In this document: positions 19,630-29,953 of the stretch, piece after piece
Position numbering within the stretch: the stretch's first letter is position 1
Layout of the letters: each line of letters opens with the position of its first letter
Assembly: GCA_023953905.1 (NCBI GenBank)
Contig: JAMLJA010000002.1
Coordinates: 260,465 to 324,464 of the forward strand
DNA: 64,000 nucleotides
Origin: Rhizobiaceae bacterium
GTDB lineage: Bacteria; Pseudomonadota; Alphaproteobacteria; Rhizobiales; Rhizobiaceae
Reading direction: 5' to 3'
Position numbers and translations under genes: made by a program
The notes under the pieces: generated by a model
Seen by the model: the letters and a program-made list of their open reading frames with translations, nothing else
What the model was told of the DNA's origin: nothing
Databases searched by the model: none

Positions 19630-20028
19630 TCAGGCCACAAAGCCCAGCACAAATCCCAGCGGCAGCGCGGCCAACACCAGTTCAATTGCCAGCGCGACCC
19701 AATTGAATGGCTTGTTGCCGGCATCCGAGAGGATCGAGATCAACCGGCCGAAAGCGGTGAATAACCAGGAGAAGCCGAGCGCATTGTAAAGGAAAGGCTG
19801 ATTCCCCAGAAGCAGGCAGCACAGGCCCAGCCCCAGATAGAAGCCCGCCATGGTGCTGCGTGCCTCGGCTATAGCGTGCGGCTTGTCCGGACGCGTCTCG
19901 AGACGCAGGACCCGGAAAGCCAGGCGAGGCGCGAACAAAAGCGCCAGTCCAAAATACACGGTTGCGGCTGCGCTCGCCCAGGCACCCCATTCGCCCTGCG
20001 TCGCCGGCCACGTATAGGCAAATTCCAT
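19630..20028 (-). CDS. DUF4345-like integral membrane protein
   Basis: A 132-aa protein with about four membrane helices and the pattern I associate with DUF4345: a first helix in YFGLALLFAPRLAFR, then RSTMAGFYLGLGLCCLLLG, and FGRLISILSDAGNKPFNW before the last helix. The function is unknown. It is found in many alphaproteobacteria near the atp/priA region, as here. It is probably monocistronic. Confidence 0.75.
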   Translation of the reverse strand: MEFAYTWPATQGEWGAWASAAATVYFGLALLFAPRLAFRVLRLETRPDKPHAIAEARSTMAGFYLGLGLCCLLLGNQPFLYNALGFSWLFTAFGRLISILSDAGNKPFNWVALAIELVLAALPLGFVLGFVA

Positions 20029-20132
20029 TTAGGTCCCCTGCTGGATCGCTGCATCACCAGTCTATAGCAGATCATGACCGGATGAAATTATTCTGGTGGC
20101 AATGGCCAGGTTTGCGGCCAAACTGCTACGCC

Positions 20133-22331
20133 TCACAAAAAGCTCTGCGGATCGATATCCACCTGCACGCGCACCGAACCCCGCGCCTTTGGCGCATCCG
20201 CGAGCAGGCGCCGCAGATATCCTTGCATGTCTGATTTGCGATCACCATGCAAAAGCAGGCGGAAACGGTGCCGGCCACCGACCACCGCCAGCGGCGCCTC
20301 GGCGGGCCCGAGAACGGCAATATCGGAGGCCGGCAATGCGACGCGTCGCAATTGCCGGGCGTGGCCTTCCGAATCGGCGCGCGTATCAGCACTGACGATC
20401 AGGCTAGCAAGCCTTCCAAATGGAGGCAGGGCAGAGCGCTCCCTCTCGGCGATCTCGCGATCATAGAACGATTCGGAATCACCTGATACGATTGCCCGCA
20501 TGACCGGATGGTCTGGCTGATAGGTTTGCAGCAGTCCAACGCTTTTCTTTCCTGTGCGCCCTGCCCGACCAGTCACCTGACTGAGCAGTTGAAACGTGCG
20601 CTCTGCCGCGCGTGGATCGCCATTGGCGAGCCCGAGATCGGCGTCGACGACGCCTACGAGCGTCATGTTCGGAAAATTGTGTCCCTTGGCGACCAGTTGC
20701 GTGCCGATGACGATATCCGCCTCGCCTTTTGCGACGGCCTCGAATTCGAGCCGCATGCGTTTGACCCCACCAAGCAAATCTGACGAGAGAACGATGGTGC
20801 GGGCCTCCGGAAAATGCCCGACGACCTCCTCGGCAATGCGCTCGACCCCCGGCCCACAGGCGACGAGGTGGTCGAACGTACCGCATTCCGGACATGCCTC
20901 GGGACGCTTCTCATGATGGCCGCAGTGATGGCACACGAGTTGGCCTCGAAAGCGATGCTCCACGAGCCAGCTCGAACAGTCGGGGCACTGAAACCGATGC
21001 CCGCAGACCCGGCACAATGTCAGCGGGGCATAGCCGCGCCGGTTCAGGAACAAAAGCGATTGTTCCCCCTTCTCAAGCGTCTCTTGAACAGCGGAAATCA
21101 GAGGCGGCGACAGGAAGCTTCCGCGCGCCGGGGGAGCGCGCCGCATATCTATCGCCCGAATCTCGGGCATGGCCGCCTCAGCGAAGCGGGATGGAAGATG
21201 AACGCGCTCGTAGCGGCCCTGGGCCACGTTGACCTGGCTCTCCACCGATGGCGTGGCCGAGGCGAGCATGACGGGAAATCCTCCGATATGCGCCCGCACA
21301 ACCGCCATGTCGCGCGCATTGTAGAAGACTCGGTCTTCCTGTTTGTAGGCAGGGTCATGCTCCTCGTCGACCACGATCAGCCCGAGTTCGTTGAAGGGAA
21401 GAAACAACGCGGAGCGCGCACCGGCAACCACGCGCACCGTACCCTCCGCGACCTGCCGCCAGACCTTTTCGCGCATCCGCGGAGGCAGATCCGAGTGCCA
21501 CTCCGCCGGCTTGGTGCCGAACCGGTCGTGAAAGCGCGCAAGAAAGGCTTGGGTCAGTGCGATTTCGGGCAACAGGATCAATACTTGCCGTCCAGCTTCG
21601 ATCGCTGCGGCCACCGCCTCGAAATAGACCTCCGTCTTGCCGGATCCCGTGACACCGTCGATCAGCGTTGCGGAATATTTGGCACTCACCGCCGATTCCC
21701 GCAGATGCGAGGCAGCTACTTCCTGATCCATTGTTAGATCGGGCGCGGCATAGGTCGGGTCGGGCTGGGTCACCACGGGGCGCGGTGGGATGAGCGTCTC
21801 GGCAAAAATCCCCTGTGCCTTGAGCCCGTCGACCACTGACAACGAGACCCCTGCGGCATGCGCGAGCCCCGAACGGGTCCATGCCAGACCATTGGATGCC
21901 AGTTCCAGAATGCGACCGCGCGCCTCCGTCATCCGATCGGGTCGCGCCTCGGTCAGTTGGAGACCATCAATCCAGGGTTCGGGGTCGAAGGCCTCGGGCG
22001 CGCGCAAGATCATGCGTGCGACCAGCCCCGGCGGCGATAGCGTGTAGGCGGCAACCCAATCCACGAAGCGTCGCATGTCCTCGCAAACGGGTGGACAGTC
22101 GAACATCTGGCTGATCGGCCTCAGGCGCCGCGCCTCGATCTCTTCGGTTTCTCCGTCCCAGACTATGCCTGCCACCTCGCGCGGACCGAGCGGCACACGC
22201 ACGATCGAGCCGGCGACGACAGCCATTCCGTCAGGAACGGAATAGCTATAGGGCCGCTCCGCCGGCATCGGCACGAGAACGGGCACGACACGCTGCCGGT
22301 CGGACTTTCCTGTGATCGATTCACCCCTCAT
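20133..22331 (-). CDS. priA: primosomal replication protein N' (PriA helicase)
   Basis: 3'-to-5' DNA helicase that reloads the replisome at stalled forks. At 732 aa it has an N-terminal 3'-binding domain, Walker A in DGVTGSGKTEVYFEAV (about 224-239), DEEH box (VVDEEHDPAYKQED), and the PriA zinc region with paired Cys motifs (CRVCGHRFQCPDC; CHHCGHHEKRPEACPECG). It also has the late helicase motifs, as in QVTGRAGRTGKKSVGLLQT. It is divergent from the transaldolase gene. Full length, no defects seen. Confidence 0.97.
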   Translation of the reverse strand: MRGESITGKSDRQRVVPVLVPMPAERPYSYSVPDGMAVVAGSIVRVPLGPREVAGIVWDGETEEIEARRLRPISQMFDCPPVCEDMRRFVDWVAAYTLSPPGLVARMILRAPEAFDPEPWIDGLQLTEARPDRMTEARGRILELASNGLAWTRSGLAHAAGVSLSVVDGLKAQGIFAETLIPPRPVVTQPDPTYAAPDLTMDQEVAASHLRESAVSAKYSATLIDGVTGSGKTEVYFEAVAAAIEAGRQVLILLPEIALTQAFLARFHDRFGTKPAEWHSDLPPRMREKVWRQVAEGTVRVVAGARSALFLPFNELGLIVVDEEHDPAYKQEDRVFYNARDMAVVRAHIGGFPVMLASATPSVESQVNVAQGRYERVHLPSRFAEAAMPEIRAIDMRRAPPARGSFLSPPLISAVQETLEKGEQSLLFLNRRGYAPLTLCRVCGHRFQCPDCSSWLVEHRFRGQLVCHHCGHHEKRPEACPECGTFDHLVACGPGVERIAEEVVGHFPEARTIVLSSDLLGGVKRMRLEFEAVAKGEADIVIGTQLVAKGHNFPNMTLVGVVDADLGLANGDPRAAERTFQLLSQVTGRAGRTGKKSVGLLQTYQPDHPVMRAIVSGDSESFYDREIAERERSALPPFGRLASLIVSADTRADSEGHARQLRRVALPASDIAVLGPAEAPLAVVGGRHRFRLLLHGDRKSDMQGYLRRLLADAPKARGSVRVQVDIDPQSFL

Positions 22332-22422
22332 GAGACGTGACGTAGTCCGCTTCTTGGTCTAGATCAAAGATAACCGGCGGCGGAATACCCGCGCCATGAC
22401 ATCACAGGTAAGGAGACGACCA

Positions 22423-23079
22423 ATGAAATTCTTCGTCGATACGGCCGACGTAAAGGAAATTCGCGAACTCAATGAGCTCGGCCTTGTGGACGGCGTCACC
22501 ACAAATCCTTCGCTGATTCTCAAGTCCGGTGGCAACATCGCGGACGTCACCAAGGAAATCTGCAGCATCGTCGAAGGCCCGGTTTCCGCTGAAGTCGTCG
22601 CAACCGAATACGCCCAGATGATGAAAGAGGCCGAAGTCCTCGCCGCGATCGCGGACAATGTCTGCATCAAGGTGCCGCTGACGCTCGACGGTCTCAGGGC
22701 CTGCAAGACCATCCGTACGGAGATGGAGCGGATGGTGAACGTCACCCTGTGCTTCTCCGCCAATCAGGCGCTTCTGGCGGCCAAGGCGGGCGCGAGCTTC
22801 ATTTCCCCCTTTGTCGGTCGCCTCGACGACACCGGTCTGGACGGAATGGAGCTCATTTCCGAGATCCGCCAGATTTATGACAACTTCGATTTCGACACCG
22901 AGATCCTCGTTGCCTCCGTGCGCACGGTCAACCACATCAAGGAGGCGGCACTGATCGGTGCTGATGTGATCACTGCCCCGCCCGCGGCCCTGCGCGCGCT
23001 GGTCAAGCATCCGCTCACCGACAAGGGTCTTGAAGCTTTCCTTGCCGACTGGGCCAAGACTGGCCAGAAGATCGGCTGA
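22423..23079 (+). CDS. fsa: fructose-6-phosphate aldolase / small transaldolase
   Basis: A 218-aa member of the small transaldolase group (TalC/FSA), a cytosolic class I aldolase acting on C3-C7 sugar phosphates. The Schiff-base Lys is Lys83 in [20 protein letters not shown] and [18 protein letters not shown] with [11 protein letters not shown] are also present. The start at ATG 22423 has AGGAG upstream; an earlier in-frame ATG at 22396 gives an unconserved extension. Whether it works mainly as transaldolase or as fructose-6-phosphate aldolase cannot be read from the sequence. It is the probable transaldolase of the pentose phosphate pathway together with the tkt in this window. Confidence 0.95.
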   Translation: MKFFVDTADVKEIRELNELGLVDGVTTNPSLILKSGGNIADVTKEICSIVEGPVSAEVVATEYAQMMKEAEVLAAIADNVCIKVPLTLDGLRACKTIRTEMERMVNVTLCFSANQALLAAKAGASFISPFVGRLDDTGLDGMELISEIRQIYDNFDFDTEILVASVRTVNHIKEAALIGADVITAPPAALRALVKHPLTDKGLEAFLADWAKTGQKIG

Positions 23080-23085
23080 TTCAAG

Positions 23086-23895
23086 ATGACGGATGCCGGA
23101 GCCATCGCCGGGGAAGTCCTTCAGGCGCTGAGCTCCCGCGTTCCCGTCGAGCCGTTTACCGCACGGCTTGCCGCCTTCGACGACAAGGCGGCTTATGCGG
23201 TGACCGCTCAACTGCGCGGACTGCGCGCGAACCGGGGCGAAACCCCGGTCGGCCGCAAGATCGGTTTCACAAACCGCACGATCTGGGCGGAATATGGCGT
23301 CTACGAACCCATCTGGGGCGACGTCTACGACACGACGGTCTCAGACGTCGCGCCGGGTGATTGTGTCAAGATCTCGCATCTGCCTCAACCGCGAATTGAG
23401 CCCGAAATCGTGCTCGGCCTCGACGGCGATCTTGATGCGGGCATGTCACTGGACGACGTCGTTGGGCAGATCGGCTGGATCGCACATGGCTTCGAGATCG
23501 TTCAGTCGATCTTTCCGGACTGGAAATGCAGTGTTGCCGATTGCGTCGCCGACGGCGGCCTGCATGGCGCGCTTTTCATCGGCCAGCGCAGGACCCTTTC
23601 GCAGGAAGAGCGCCGTCACTTGCCGTCGGTACTCCCGACAATCCGTATCGATCTCTCCTGCAATGGCAATCATGTCGACAGCGGAATCGGCTCGAACGTC
23701 CTGGATGGACCCGTCCAGGCCCTGAAATATCTCGTTGACGTGCTGGCCCGAGACCCGGTGAACCCTCCACTGCGCAAAGGCGAGTTCATTTCCACGGGCA
23801 CGATCACGCGTGCGTTCCCGATCGAGGCAGGCCAGCGTTGGTCAACCAAACTGTTGGGTTACGATCTGCCGGGAATGGCTATCGCGCTCGACTGA
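23086..23895 (+). CDS. 2-keto-4-pentenoate hydratase/FAH-fold protein
   Basis: A 269-aa protein of the fumarylacetoacetate hydrolase superfamily, closest in pattern to 2-oxopent-4-enoate hydratases (MhpD type) that add water to 2-hydroxydienoates. Visible features are GRKIGFTNRTIWAEYGVYEP, the metal-binding acidic motif PRIEPEIVLGL, GWIAHGFEIVQS and GEFISTGTITRAFPIEAGQ. It starts six bases after the transaldolase stop, so they are probably cotranscribed, although no pathway link is evident. Its 3' end overlaps the convergent acyltransferase gene by 17 bp. Confidence 0.85.
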   Translation: MTDAGAIAGEVLQALSSRVPVEPFTARLAAFDDKAAYAVTAQLRGLRANRGETPVGRKIGFTNRTIWAEYGVYEPIWGDVYDTTVSDVAPGDCVKISHLPQPRIEPEIVLGLDGDLDAGMSLDDVVGQIGWIAHGFEIVQSIFPDWKCSVADCVADGGLHGALFIGQRRTLSQEERRHLPSVLPTIRIDLSCNGNHVDSGIGSNVLDGPVQALKYLVDVLARDPVNPPLRKGEFISTGTITRAFPIEAGQRWSTKLLGYDLPGMAIALD

Positions 23896-24832
23896 CGTCG
23901 GGCGCCAGCGATTGCATGAAGTCGGCGCCGGGATCGGCCGCGAGCGCCTTCACCGTGTGCGACTGCAATTGCGCGGCAACCGCGCCGGCATCCCCGTCGA
24001 GCGCTGCAGCCGGCACAGGCTTTCCAACCGTAATCCGGTAGGCCCTTCCCGTCTTGTTGAGCAGTTCGTGGAATACGGTGATGTCGCGCAGATCCGTGGA
24101 AAATCGCGACAGAAAATAGAACAATCCGGAATTGCGCGCCTGAATGTTCACAGGGATCACCGGACAATTGTATCGACGCGCCAGGGCCACGACGGATGAC
24201 TGCCACGGCCTCTCTGTAAGCTCACCTTCGTTCCAGTAAGCGATGCGGCCCGAGGGGAAGAGGATAACCATCCGTTTCGCCGCAAAGGCGCGCGCCGTCA
24301 TTTCCAGCGTATCGCGACCTTTTGAATGGCTCTTTTCGCCCGCCCGCCATTCCACGGGAATGACAATCTCGCGAAACCCGGCGGCCACCCGCAGCGCGTC
24401 GCGGTTGGCGAAAAAGATCATGTCGGGGCGCACAGCCTTGAACGCATCAAAAACGGCAACACCATCCGCGATCCCGGTCGGATGGGACGGCGCCAGAATG
24501 AACAAACCATTGTCAGGAATGTTGTCGATGCCGACGACATCCACGTTCAGCCGCAGCAGACGGCTGAGATACTCCATCGCGTCGAAGCCCGAGAGATCAC
24601 GCACGTCGTCGGCCATCCGCACGGCCTTGCGATAGTGGAAAGCCCGCATGAGGATCGGCCGCACAAACGGCCAGATCGGATTTCGAGAGAGGTTCAGCGA
24701 GCGTTCGGAAATCAGCTGATCGATGATATGCGGCTCGCCGCTATCCGCCGTATCCTTGATCAACCCGTCCGCGCCTTCAGCTCCAGCGCTGGGCAGCGGA
24801 TTGGACAAAGGCATCGCACGACTCCGTTTCAC
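23879..24832 (-). CDS. PlsC-like acyltransferase
   Basis: A 317-aa protein with an acyltransferase core. The H-x4-D motif is LAPSHPTGIADG and the second block reads VILFPSGRIAYWNEG, where typical PlsC has FPEGTRS, so the second motif is divergent (Ser-Gly-Arg for Glu-Gly-Thr-Arg). N- and C-terminal extensions flank the core. This form is common in alphaproteobacteria as an uncharacterised lysophospholipid or glycerol-3-phosphate acyltransferase. It is transcribed in the same direction as lptE and leuS but lies downstream of them by 63 bp. Confidence 0.8.
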   Translation of the reverse strand: MKRSRAMPLSNPLPSAGAEGADGLIKDTADSGEPHIIDQLISERSLNLSRNPIWPFVRPILMRAFHYRKAVRMADDVRDLSGFDAMEYLSRLLRLNVDVVGIDNIPDNGLFILAPSHPTGIADGVAVFDAFKAVRPDMIFFANRDALRVAAGFREIVIPVEWRAGEKSHSKGRDTLEMTARAFAAKRMVILFPSGRIAYWNEGELTERPWQSSVVALARRYNCPVIPVNIQARNSGLFYFLSRFSTDLRDITVFHELLNKTGRAYRITVGKPVPAAALDGDAGAVAAQLQSHTVKALAADPGADFMQSLAPDVSRAR

Positions 24833-24895
24833 GCTGCTTGCGCGAGGATCTTGACGGCCTCATGACACACGCCACGAGCGCCACAAGGTCCTGAA

Positions 24896-25426
24896 CTAAC
24901 CCCCACTATGACGCACGATGTCCTGTGCCACCGTCAGCCGCAGAAGTTCTGCCAGCTCGCGGGCAGCGCGGTTCTCTGCATCACGTTGCGCACGGTAGGC
25001 GGCAAATTCCTGATCAGGAATATCATACTGTGCCGTGATCTGCCGACGCCCTCTGGCAACCGGCTGACCTGTCTTGGCATCCAGCAGGATGTAGTTGGAC
25101 GAAACCGTAACGGTGCCGGACGTTGGCTGATTGACGGATGACGTCTGCGAGATTGTGGACACCTCGCGATTCGTGACGACGCCAAGTTCCAACTCATAGG
25201 CTGGCGAAGACGTTTGCGCCTTGCCGCCATTGAACAGGAAAATCAGCTGGTTGCGGACTTCCAGCGCATCGCGCGTTTTGACGGGTCGTACGAGAACTAA
25301 CGCAAGTGCCGCACCTGTGGTTGTGCCATCCGTCCCGAGGGGTGCGTCCGAATAGAGCGGACGCACGGTGCAGCCGGCTGAGACGGCAAGGGCGAAAAGC
25401 AGAGCCAGAGAAACCGCGCGATTCAT
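24896..25426 (-). CDS. lptE: LPS assembly lipoprotein LptE
   Basis: Outer-membrane lipoprotein plug of the LptD translocon. The 176-aa protein has a signal peptide and lipobox ALAVSAGCTVRPLY (Cys about residue 19) followed by the LptE-like beta region (LIFLFNGG, ANYILLDAKTGQPVARGRR-like motif). In Hyphomicrobiales it sits directly after leuS, as here (21-bp gap), with holA often next. Here the acyltransferase follows instead and holA is not seen. Confidence 0.92.
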   Translation of the reverse strand: MNRAVSLALLFALAVSAGCTVRPLYSDAPLGTDGTTTGAALALVLVRPVKTRDALEVRNQLIFLFNGGKAQTSSPAYELELGVVTNREVSTISQTSSVNQPTSGTVTVSSNYILLDAKTGQPVARGRRQITAQYDIPDQEFAAYRAQRDAENRAARELAELLRLTVAQDIVRHSGG

Positions 25427-25447
25427 CCGAATTCCCCTGACCTACCC

Positions 25448-28072
25448 TCAGGCAACCACATTCACGATCCTCTGCGGAACCACGATCACCTTGCGCGGCG
25501 GCTTGCCATCCAAAGCCTTGACCACGACATCGAGTTCCAAAGCGGCCTTTTCGACGGCAGCTTGATCCGCGTCGCGTGCAATTGTCAAATCGCCACGCTT
25601 CTTGCCGTTGACCTGTACCGGATAGGTGAACTCGTTGTCGACAACCAATGCCGGATCGAACTCCGGCCACTTTCGATCGCAGACGAGATCCTTGCCACCC
25701 AGCGCCGCCCAGCATTCCTCCGCAAGATGCGGCATCATAGGCGCGATCATGGTCACCAGCAGCTCGAAAGCCTGGCGCAGCGCCGACTTGGCCTCGCCAT
25801 CAGTTGAATCGTTAAGCGCGCTGACCTGGCCCTGAATGGCGTTGACCAGTTCATAGAGCCGCGCCACCGCCTTGTTAAAGGACAGCCTGTCGATATCCTC
25901 GCCCACTGCCTTCAGCGTCTTGTGGACTGTCTTGGAGAGTGCGGCCGCCTCACCGGCTGTGGCCGCAGCCGGAGCCACTCCCGACAGATGCTCGGCAGAC
26001 TCCGACACGAGACGCCAGACCCGCTGCACGAAGCGGTGCGCGCCTTCCACGCCCGCCTCGGTCCAGATTACGTCGCGTTCGGGCGGCGAATCCGACAGCA
26101 TGAACCAGCGGGCGGTATCGGCACCGTAGCTGGCAATGATGTCATCGGGATCGACCACATTCTTCTTCGACTTCGACATTTTCTCGATCGAGCCGATCTC
26201 GACCGGGGAACCATCCTTCAAAAGCGTCGCCCGGCGCACGCCGTCGACTTCCTCGATCTTGATCTCGGCAGGCGTGATCCAGCCTTCGGGCAGGCGGTAG
26301 GTCTCGTGAACGACCATGCCTTGCGTGAACAGGCCTTCGAACGGCTCTGCAACGTCGCCAAGATGGCCTGTCGCCTTCATCGCGCGCGCAAAGAAGCGCG
26401 AATACAGGAGATGCAGGATCGCGTGCTCGATGCCGCCGATATATTGGTTCACCGGTAGCCAGCCATTCGGCCCGTCGACATATGCCAGATCGGTTGGCTG
26501 TTCCGTGTTCCACGGATCGGTAAACCGGGCGAAATACCAGGACGAATCGACGAAAGTGTCCATCGTGTCCGTGTCCCGGCGAGCCGGCTTGCCGCATTGC
26601 GGGCACGCAACGTGTTTCCACGTGGCATGATGGTCGAGCGGATTGCCGGGCTTGTCGAAATTGACGTCAGACGGCAGTTCGACGGGCAACTGGTGGCTTG
26701 GAACAGGCAACGAACCGCAATCGTCGCAGTGAATGACCGGTATCGGGCAACCCCAGTAGCGCTGACGCGAAATCAGCCAGTCGCGCAGCCGGAACTGGAC
26801 TTTTCGTTCACCCTGGGGACGGCCGTCGATCATGCTGTCGCCGAGCAGACGCGCCACTTCCTCAAACGCCTGCTTGGGCTTCAAGCCATCGAGGAAGCGC
26901 GAATTGATCATTTTGCCGTCATCGACATAGGCTTCGTCGACGATCCGGAACGTCTCCGCATCCGCGCCTTCCGGCATGACAACCGGAACGACCGGCAAGC
27001 CGTATTTTCGTGCGAAGTCGAGATCGCGCTGATCGCCGGACGGGCAACCAAAGATCGCCCCCGTGCCGTAGTCCATCAACACGAAATTCGCGACATAGAT
27101 TGGCAGTGTCCAGCTGGAATCGAACGGATGGACCACCCGCAGCCCGGTATCGAAGCCGCGCTTCTCTGCCGTCTCCAGTTCGGCCGCCGACGTGCCACGA
27201 TGTCGGATGTCGTCAATGAATGCGGTCAGATCCGGATTGAACTCGGCCGCCCGCTTGGCCAGCGGATGATCTGCGGCGATCGCCATGAAGGACGCGCCGA
27301 AGATCGTATCGGGCCGTGTTGTGTAGACTTCCAGCTCGCTCTCGCCCGGAGGCGGATTGGCCAAGGCCCAGCGGATCAGCAGGCCTTCGGACCGCCCGAT
27401 CCAGTTCGACTGCATCAGCTTGACCTTTTCAGGCCAGCGGTCGAGCGTATCCAGCCCGTCAAGCAGCTCCTGGCTCATCGACGTGATCTTGAAGAACCAC
27501 TGGGTCAGATCGCGTTGCTCGACCGGCGCGCCGGATCGCCAGCCGCGACCGTCGATCACCTGTTCGTTCGCAAGCACGGTCATGTCGACCGGATCCCAAT
27601 TGACCTTGGCGTTGCGGCGCTCCACGAGCCCGCTCTTCCAGAAGTCGAGGAACATCTTCTGCTGGTGTTTGTAGTAGCTCGGATCGCAGGTCGCCAGTTC
27701 GCGCGACCAGTCGAGCGACAGGCCCATCGTCTTCAACTGGCCCTTCATCGTCTCGATATTGGCGTAGGTCCAGTCACGCGGATTGACCTTGTTGTCGCGC
27801 GCGGCATTTTCGGCCGGCAGGCCGAAGGCGTCCCAGCCCATCGGATGGAGCACGTTGAAGCCCATGGCGCGGCGCCAGCGAGCCACCACGTCACCCATGG
27901 TGTAGTTGCGCACGTGACCCATATGGATGCGCCCGGAGGGGTAGGGGAACATCTCGAGCACGTAATATTTCGGACGAGGGTCGTCGTTCTTCGTCTCGAA
28001 GAGCTTTGCGTCGTTCCAGGCTTTCTGCCATTTCGGTTCGGACGCGCGCGGATTGTATCGTTCGGTTGCCAT
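25448..28072 (-). CDS. leuS: leucyl-tRNA synthetase
   Basis: Class Ia aminoacyl-tRNA synthetase, 874 aa, the usual length. The HIGH-type motif is [20 protein letters not shown] (residues about 41-60), the CP1 editing domain follows (residues about 230-420, with [13 protein letters not shown]), and the KMSKS motif is [18 protein letters not shown] (about 630). A Zn-like Cys group is visible in HCDDCG and [11 protein letters not shown]. Expressed together with lptE. The divergent yggS gene lies 127 bp away and the shared gap must hold both promoters. Confidence 0.98.
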   Translation of the reverse strand: MATERYNPRASEPKWQKAWNDAKLFETKNDDPRPKYYVLEMFPYPSGRIHMGHVRNYTMGDVVARWRRAMGFNVLHPMGWDAFGLPAENAARDNKVNPRDWTYANIETMKGQLKTMGLSLDWSRELATCDPSYYKHQQKMFLDFWKSGLVERRNAKVNWDPVDMTVLANEQVIDGRGWRSGAPVEQRDLTQWFFKITSMSQELLDGLDTLDRWPEKVKLMQSNWIGRSEGLLIRWALANPPPGESELEVYTTRPDTIFGASFMAIAADHPLAKRAAEFNPDLTAFIDDIRHRGTSAAELETAEKRGFDTGLRVVHPFDSSWTLPIYVANFVLMDYGTGAIFGCPSGDQRDLDFARKYGLPVVPVVMPEGADAETFRIVDEAYVDDGKMINSRFLDGLKPKQAFEEVARLLGDSMIDGRPQGERKVQFRLRDWLISRQRYWGCPIPVIHCDDCGSLPVPSHQLPVELPSDVNFDKPGNPLDHHATWKHVACPQCGKPARRDTDTMDTFVDSSWYFARFTDPWNTEQPTDLAYVDGPNGWLPVNQYIGGIEHAILHLLYSRFFARAMKATGHLGDVAEPFEGLFTQGMVVHETYRLPEGWITPAEIKIEEVDGVRRATLLKDGSPVEIGSIEKMSKSKKNVVDPDDIIASYGADTARWFMLSDSPPERDVIWTEAGVEGAHRFVQRVWRLVSESAEHLSGVAPAAATAGEAAALSKTVHKTLKAVGEDIDRLSFNKAVARLYELVNAIQGQVSALNDSTDGEAKSALRQAFELLVTMIAPMMPHLAEECWAALGGKDLVCDRKWPEFDPALVVDNEFTYPVQVNGKKRGDLTIARDADQAAVEKAALELDVVVKALDGKPPRKVIVVPQRIVNVVA

Positions 28073-28199
28073 GACCGGAATTTCGCTTGATATACGGGCA
28101 AATAGGTGGCGGACCTTCGATCACGGTTTCCGTGACCCGTCAACCGACTCAGGCAGCTTTCATGACAGTCGAGCCAACCAAAATGATCCGGAGTGAGAC

Positions 28200-28862
28200 A
28201 TGAGTGACGCAGTCACACGACTGAACGAGGTGCGATCCCTCATCGGCAAGGCCGAGAGCGAGGCCAGACGTCCCGCCGGCAGCGCCACGCTGGTCGCGGT
28301 CTGCAAGACATTCGACACGGATGCAATCAGGCCCGTGCTTGATGCCGGCCAGCGCGTGTTCGGCGAAAATCGGGTCCAGGAGGCGCAATCCAAATGGCCG
28401 GAACTGAAAGCCGATTTCCCTGATGTTGAGCTTCACCTGATCGGTCCACTCCAGTCGAACAAGGCCAGAGAAGCCGTTGCTCTTTTCGATGTCATCGAGA
28501 CCGTGGATCGCGAGAAGATCGCGTCGGAGCTTGCCAAGGAGATTGCGAAACAGGGAAAGAAGCCGGCGCTTTACGTTCAGGTGAACACCGGCTCTGAACC
28601 CCAGAAAGCCGGTATCGAACCGACCGACGCCGTCGCCTTCGTCACGCGTTGCCGGGAGGTACACGGTCTGGAGATTGCCGGACTGATGTGCATTCCACCC
28701 GCCGACGAAAACCCAGGCCCGCATTTCGCTTTGCTGGGAAAGCTTGCACGCGAATCGAACGTGCCAGGGCTCTCTATGGGTATGTCGGGCGATTTCGAGA
28801 CGGCAATTGCTTTTGGAGCAACGAGCGTGCGGGTCGGAAGCGCCATATTCGGCGTGCGGTAG
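28200..28862 (+). CDS. yggS: YggS-type PLP homeostasis protein
   Basis: A 220-aa single-domain PLP-binding protein of the YggS/PROSC (PLPBP) family, which buffers pyridoxal phosphate in the cytosol and has no established enzyme activity. The PLP Lys lies in ATLVAVCKTFDTDAIRPVL (usually AVSK; here AVCK). FGENRVQEAQSKWPEL, LHLIGPLQSNK, VNTGSEPQKAG and the C-terminal SMGMSGDFETAIAFGATSVR are family motifs. GGAG lies before the ATG. Divergent from leuS. Confidence 0.95.
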   Translation: MSDAVTRLNEVRSLIGKAESEARRPAGSATLVAVCKTFDTDAIRPVLDAGQRVFGENRVQEAQSKWPELKADFPDVELHLIGPLQSNKAREAVALFDVIETVDREKIASELAKEIAKQGKKPALYVQVNTGSEPQKAGIEPTDAVAFVTRCREVHGLEIAGLMCIPPADENPGPHFALLGKLARESNVPGLSMGMSGDFETAIAFGATSVRVGSAIFGVR

Positions 28863-28875
28863 CGCAAGCGCGCGA

Positions 28876-29802
28876 TCAGATCTCCATCACCTCGTCAGTT
28901 GGCTTCTTCAATTGCCGCTCGCGGAAAAAGATGAAGAGGCCGGCGCCAATGATGAAGATGGCACCAACGAGCAGTTGAACGCTCGGGATCTCACTGAAGA
29001 AGACCCATCCAAGAACAACGCCCCAGAGCAGTTGGGTATACTGGAAGGGAATGATGGTGGCCGCATCGCCGAATTTCAGCGCCCGATTGACACATACATG
29101 CGCGCCCATCGCGACAATGCCAAGCAACATGAGCAGGACGAAGTCGACCGGATCGATTGGCGTCCAGTTCAGGGGTGCCATTACCAGACCAAGCACGCCT
29201 GCACCGAAGATCTGCCAGAAGACGAGCGTCACATCTGGCGTACCCCGCAGAATACGCGAGGTTATGAACATCATCGCGAAAGCCAGGCTTCCCATGATCG
29301 CGACGATAGCCGCAGGAGACAACACCGCCGTCGACGGACGCAGCGCAATGATCACACCAAGAAATCCTACGAAGATTGCCGTCCAGCGTCGCCATCCGAC
29401 ATGCTCTCCCAGAAGCAGGGGTGAGAGCGCAGCCACATATATCGGCGCCGCAAGCCAATATGTCATGGTGTCGGCGAGGGGTAGATACATTACCGCATAG
29501 TAGAAGAGATAAACCTCTGCCGAGGAGACGATCACGCGGAACACATGGAGAAGTGGCCGCTCGACCCTGAACAGCGAGCGCCAACCCGTTCGCGCAATCG
29601 CTGGCGCAAGCACCAACATCGCCGCACCGCTGCGCACCAGCAGAAGCTGACCTACGGAATAGGTCGCGACAAGCCATTTGCCCAAAGCGTCATTGAGCGC
29701 GAACAAAAGGATGCCGGCCACCATGAGAAGAATTCCCAGCCGCGTGTTCGCATCTCCGACATCGCGTGCCGCCAAACCCTTCTGCTCCCCGGCTGCTTTC
29801 AA
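28876..29802 (-). CDS. EamA/DMT family transporter
   Basis: Ten-helix inner membrane transporter of the drug/metabolite superfamily, 308 aa, made of two EamA repeats (residues about 20-155 and 165-300). Helix 1 region LLMVAGILLFALNDALGKW, and the second repeat FAMMFITSRILRG onward, are typical. Substrates of these proteins range from amino acids to purines; none can be assigned. It lies convergent to yggS with a 13-bp gap, and the direction away from the kynurenine cluster makes a link with it only possible. Confidence 0.88.
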   Translation of the reverse strand: MKAAGEQKGLAARDVGDANTRLGILLMVAGILLFALNDALGKWLVATYSVGQLLLVRSGAAMLVLAPAIARTGWRSLFRVERPLLHVFRVIVSSAEVYLFYYAVMYLPLADTMTYWLAAPIYVAALSPLLLGEHVGWRRWTAIFVGFLGVIIALRPSTAVLSPAAIVAIMGSLAFAMMFITSRILRGTPDVTLVFWQIFGAGVLGLVMAPLNWTPIDPVDFVLLMLLGIVAMGAHVCVNRALKFGDAATIIPFQYTQLLWGVVLGWVFFSEIPSVQLLVGAIFIIGAGLFIFFRERQLKKPTDEVMEI

Positions 29803-29953
29803 GGCATTTCATCGCGCCATGGCGAAAAACCCCTGATCCTTCCAAGACCGGTACCGAAACGTTTCACTTTGGTCATGGGCCACTTATGGCACAGACCACG
29901 GAACGCATTGATCCAGCCATGACGGAATGCAAGGTATACCCTGCCGACAGGCA

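Noticed and set aside
26597..28090. A 497-codon open frame antisense to leuS
   Set aside because: High GC at third positions of leuS leaves the opposite frame open. The product has no protein-like motif and is rich in Arg and His; leuS itself is certain.
28149..28724. A 191-codon frame antisense to yggS
   Set aside because: Shadow frame; yggS is certain, and the antisense product has no pattern.
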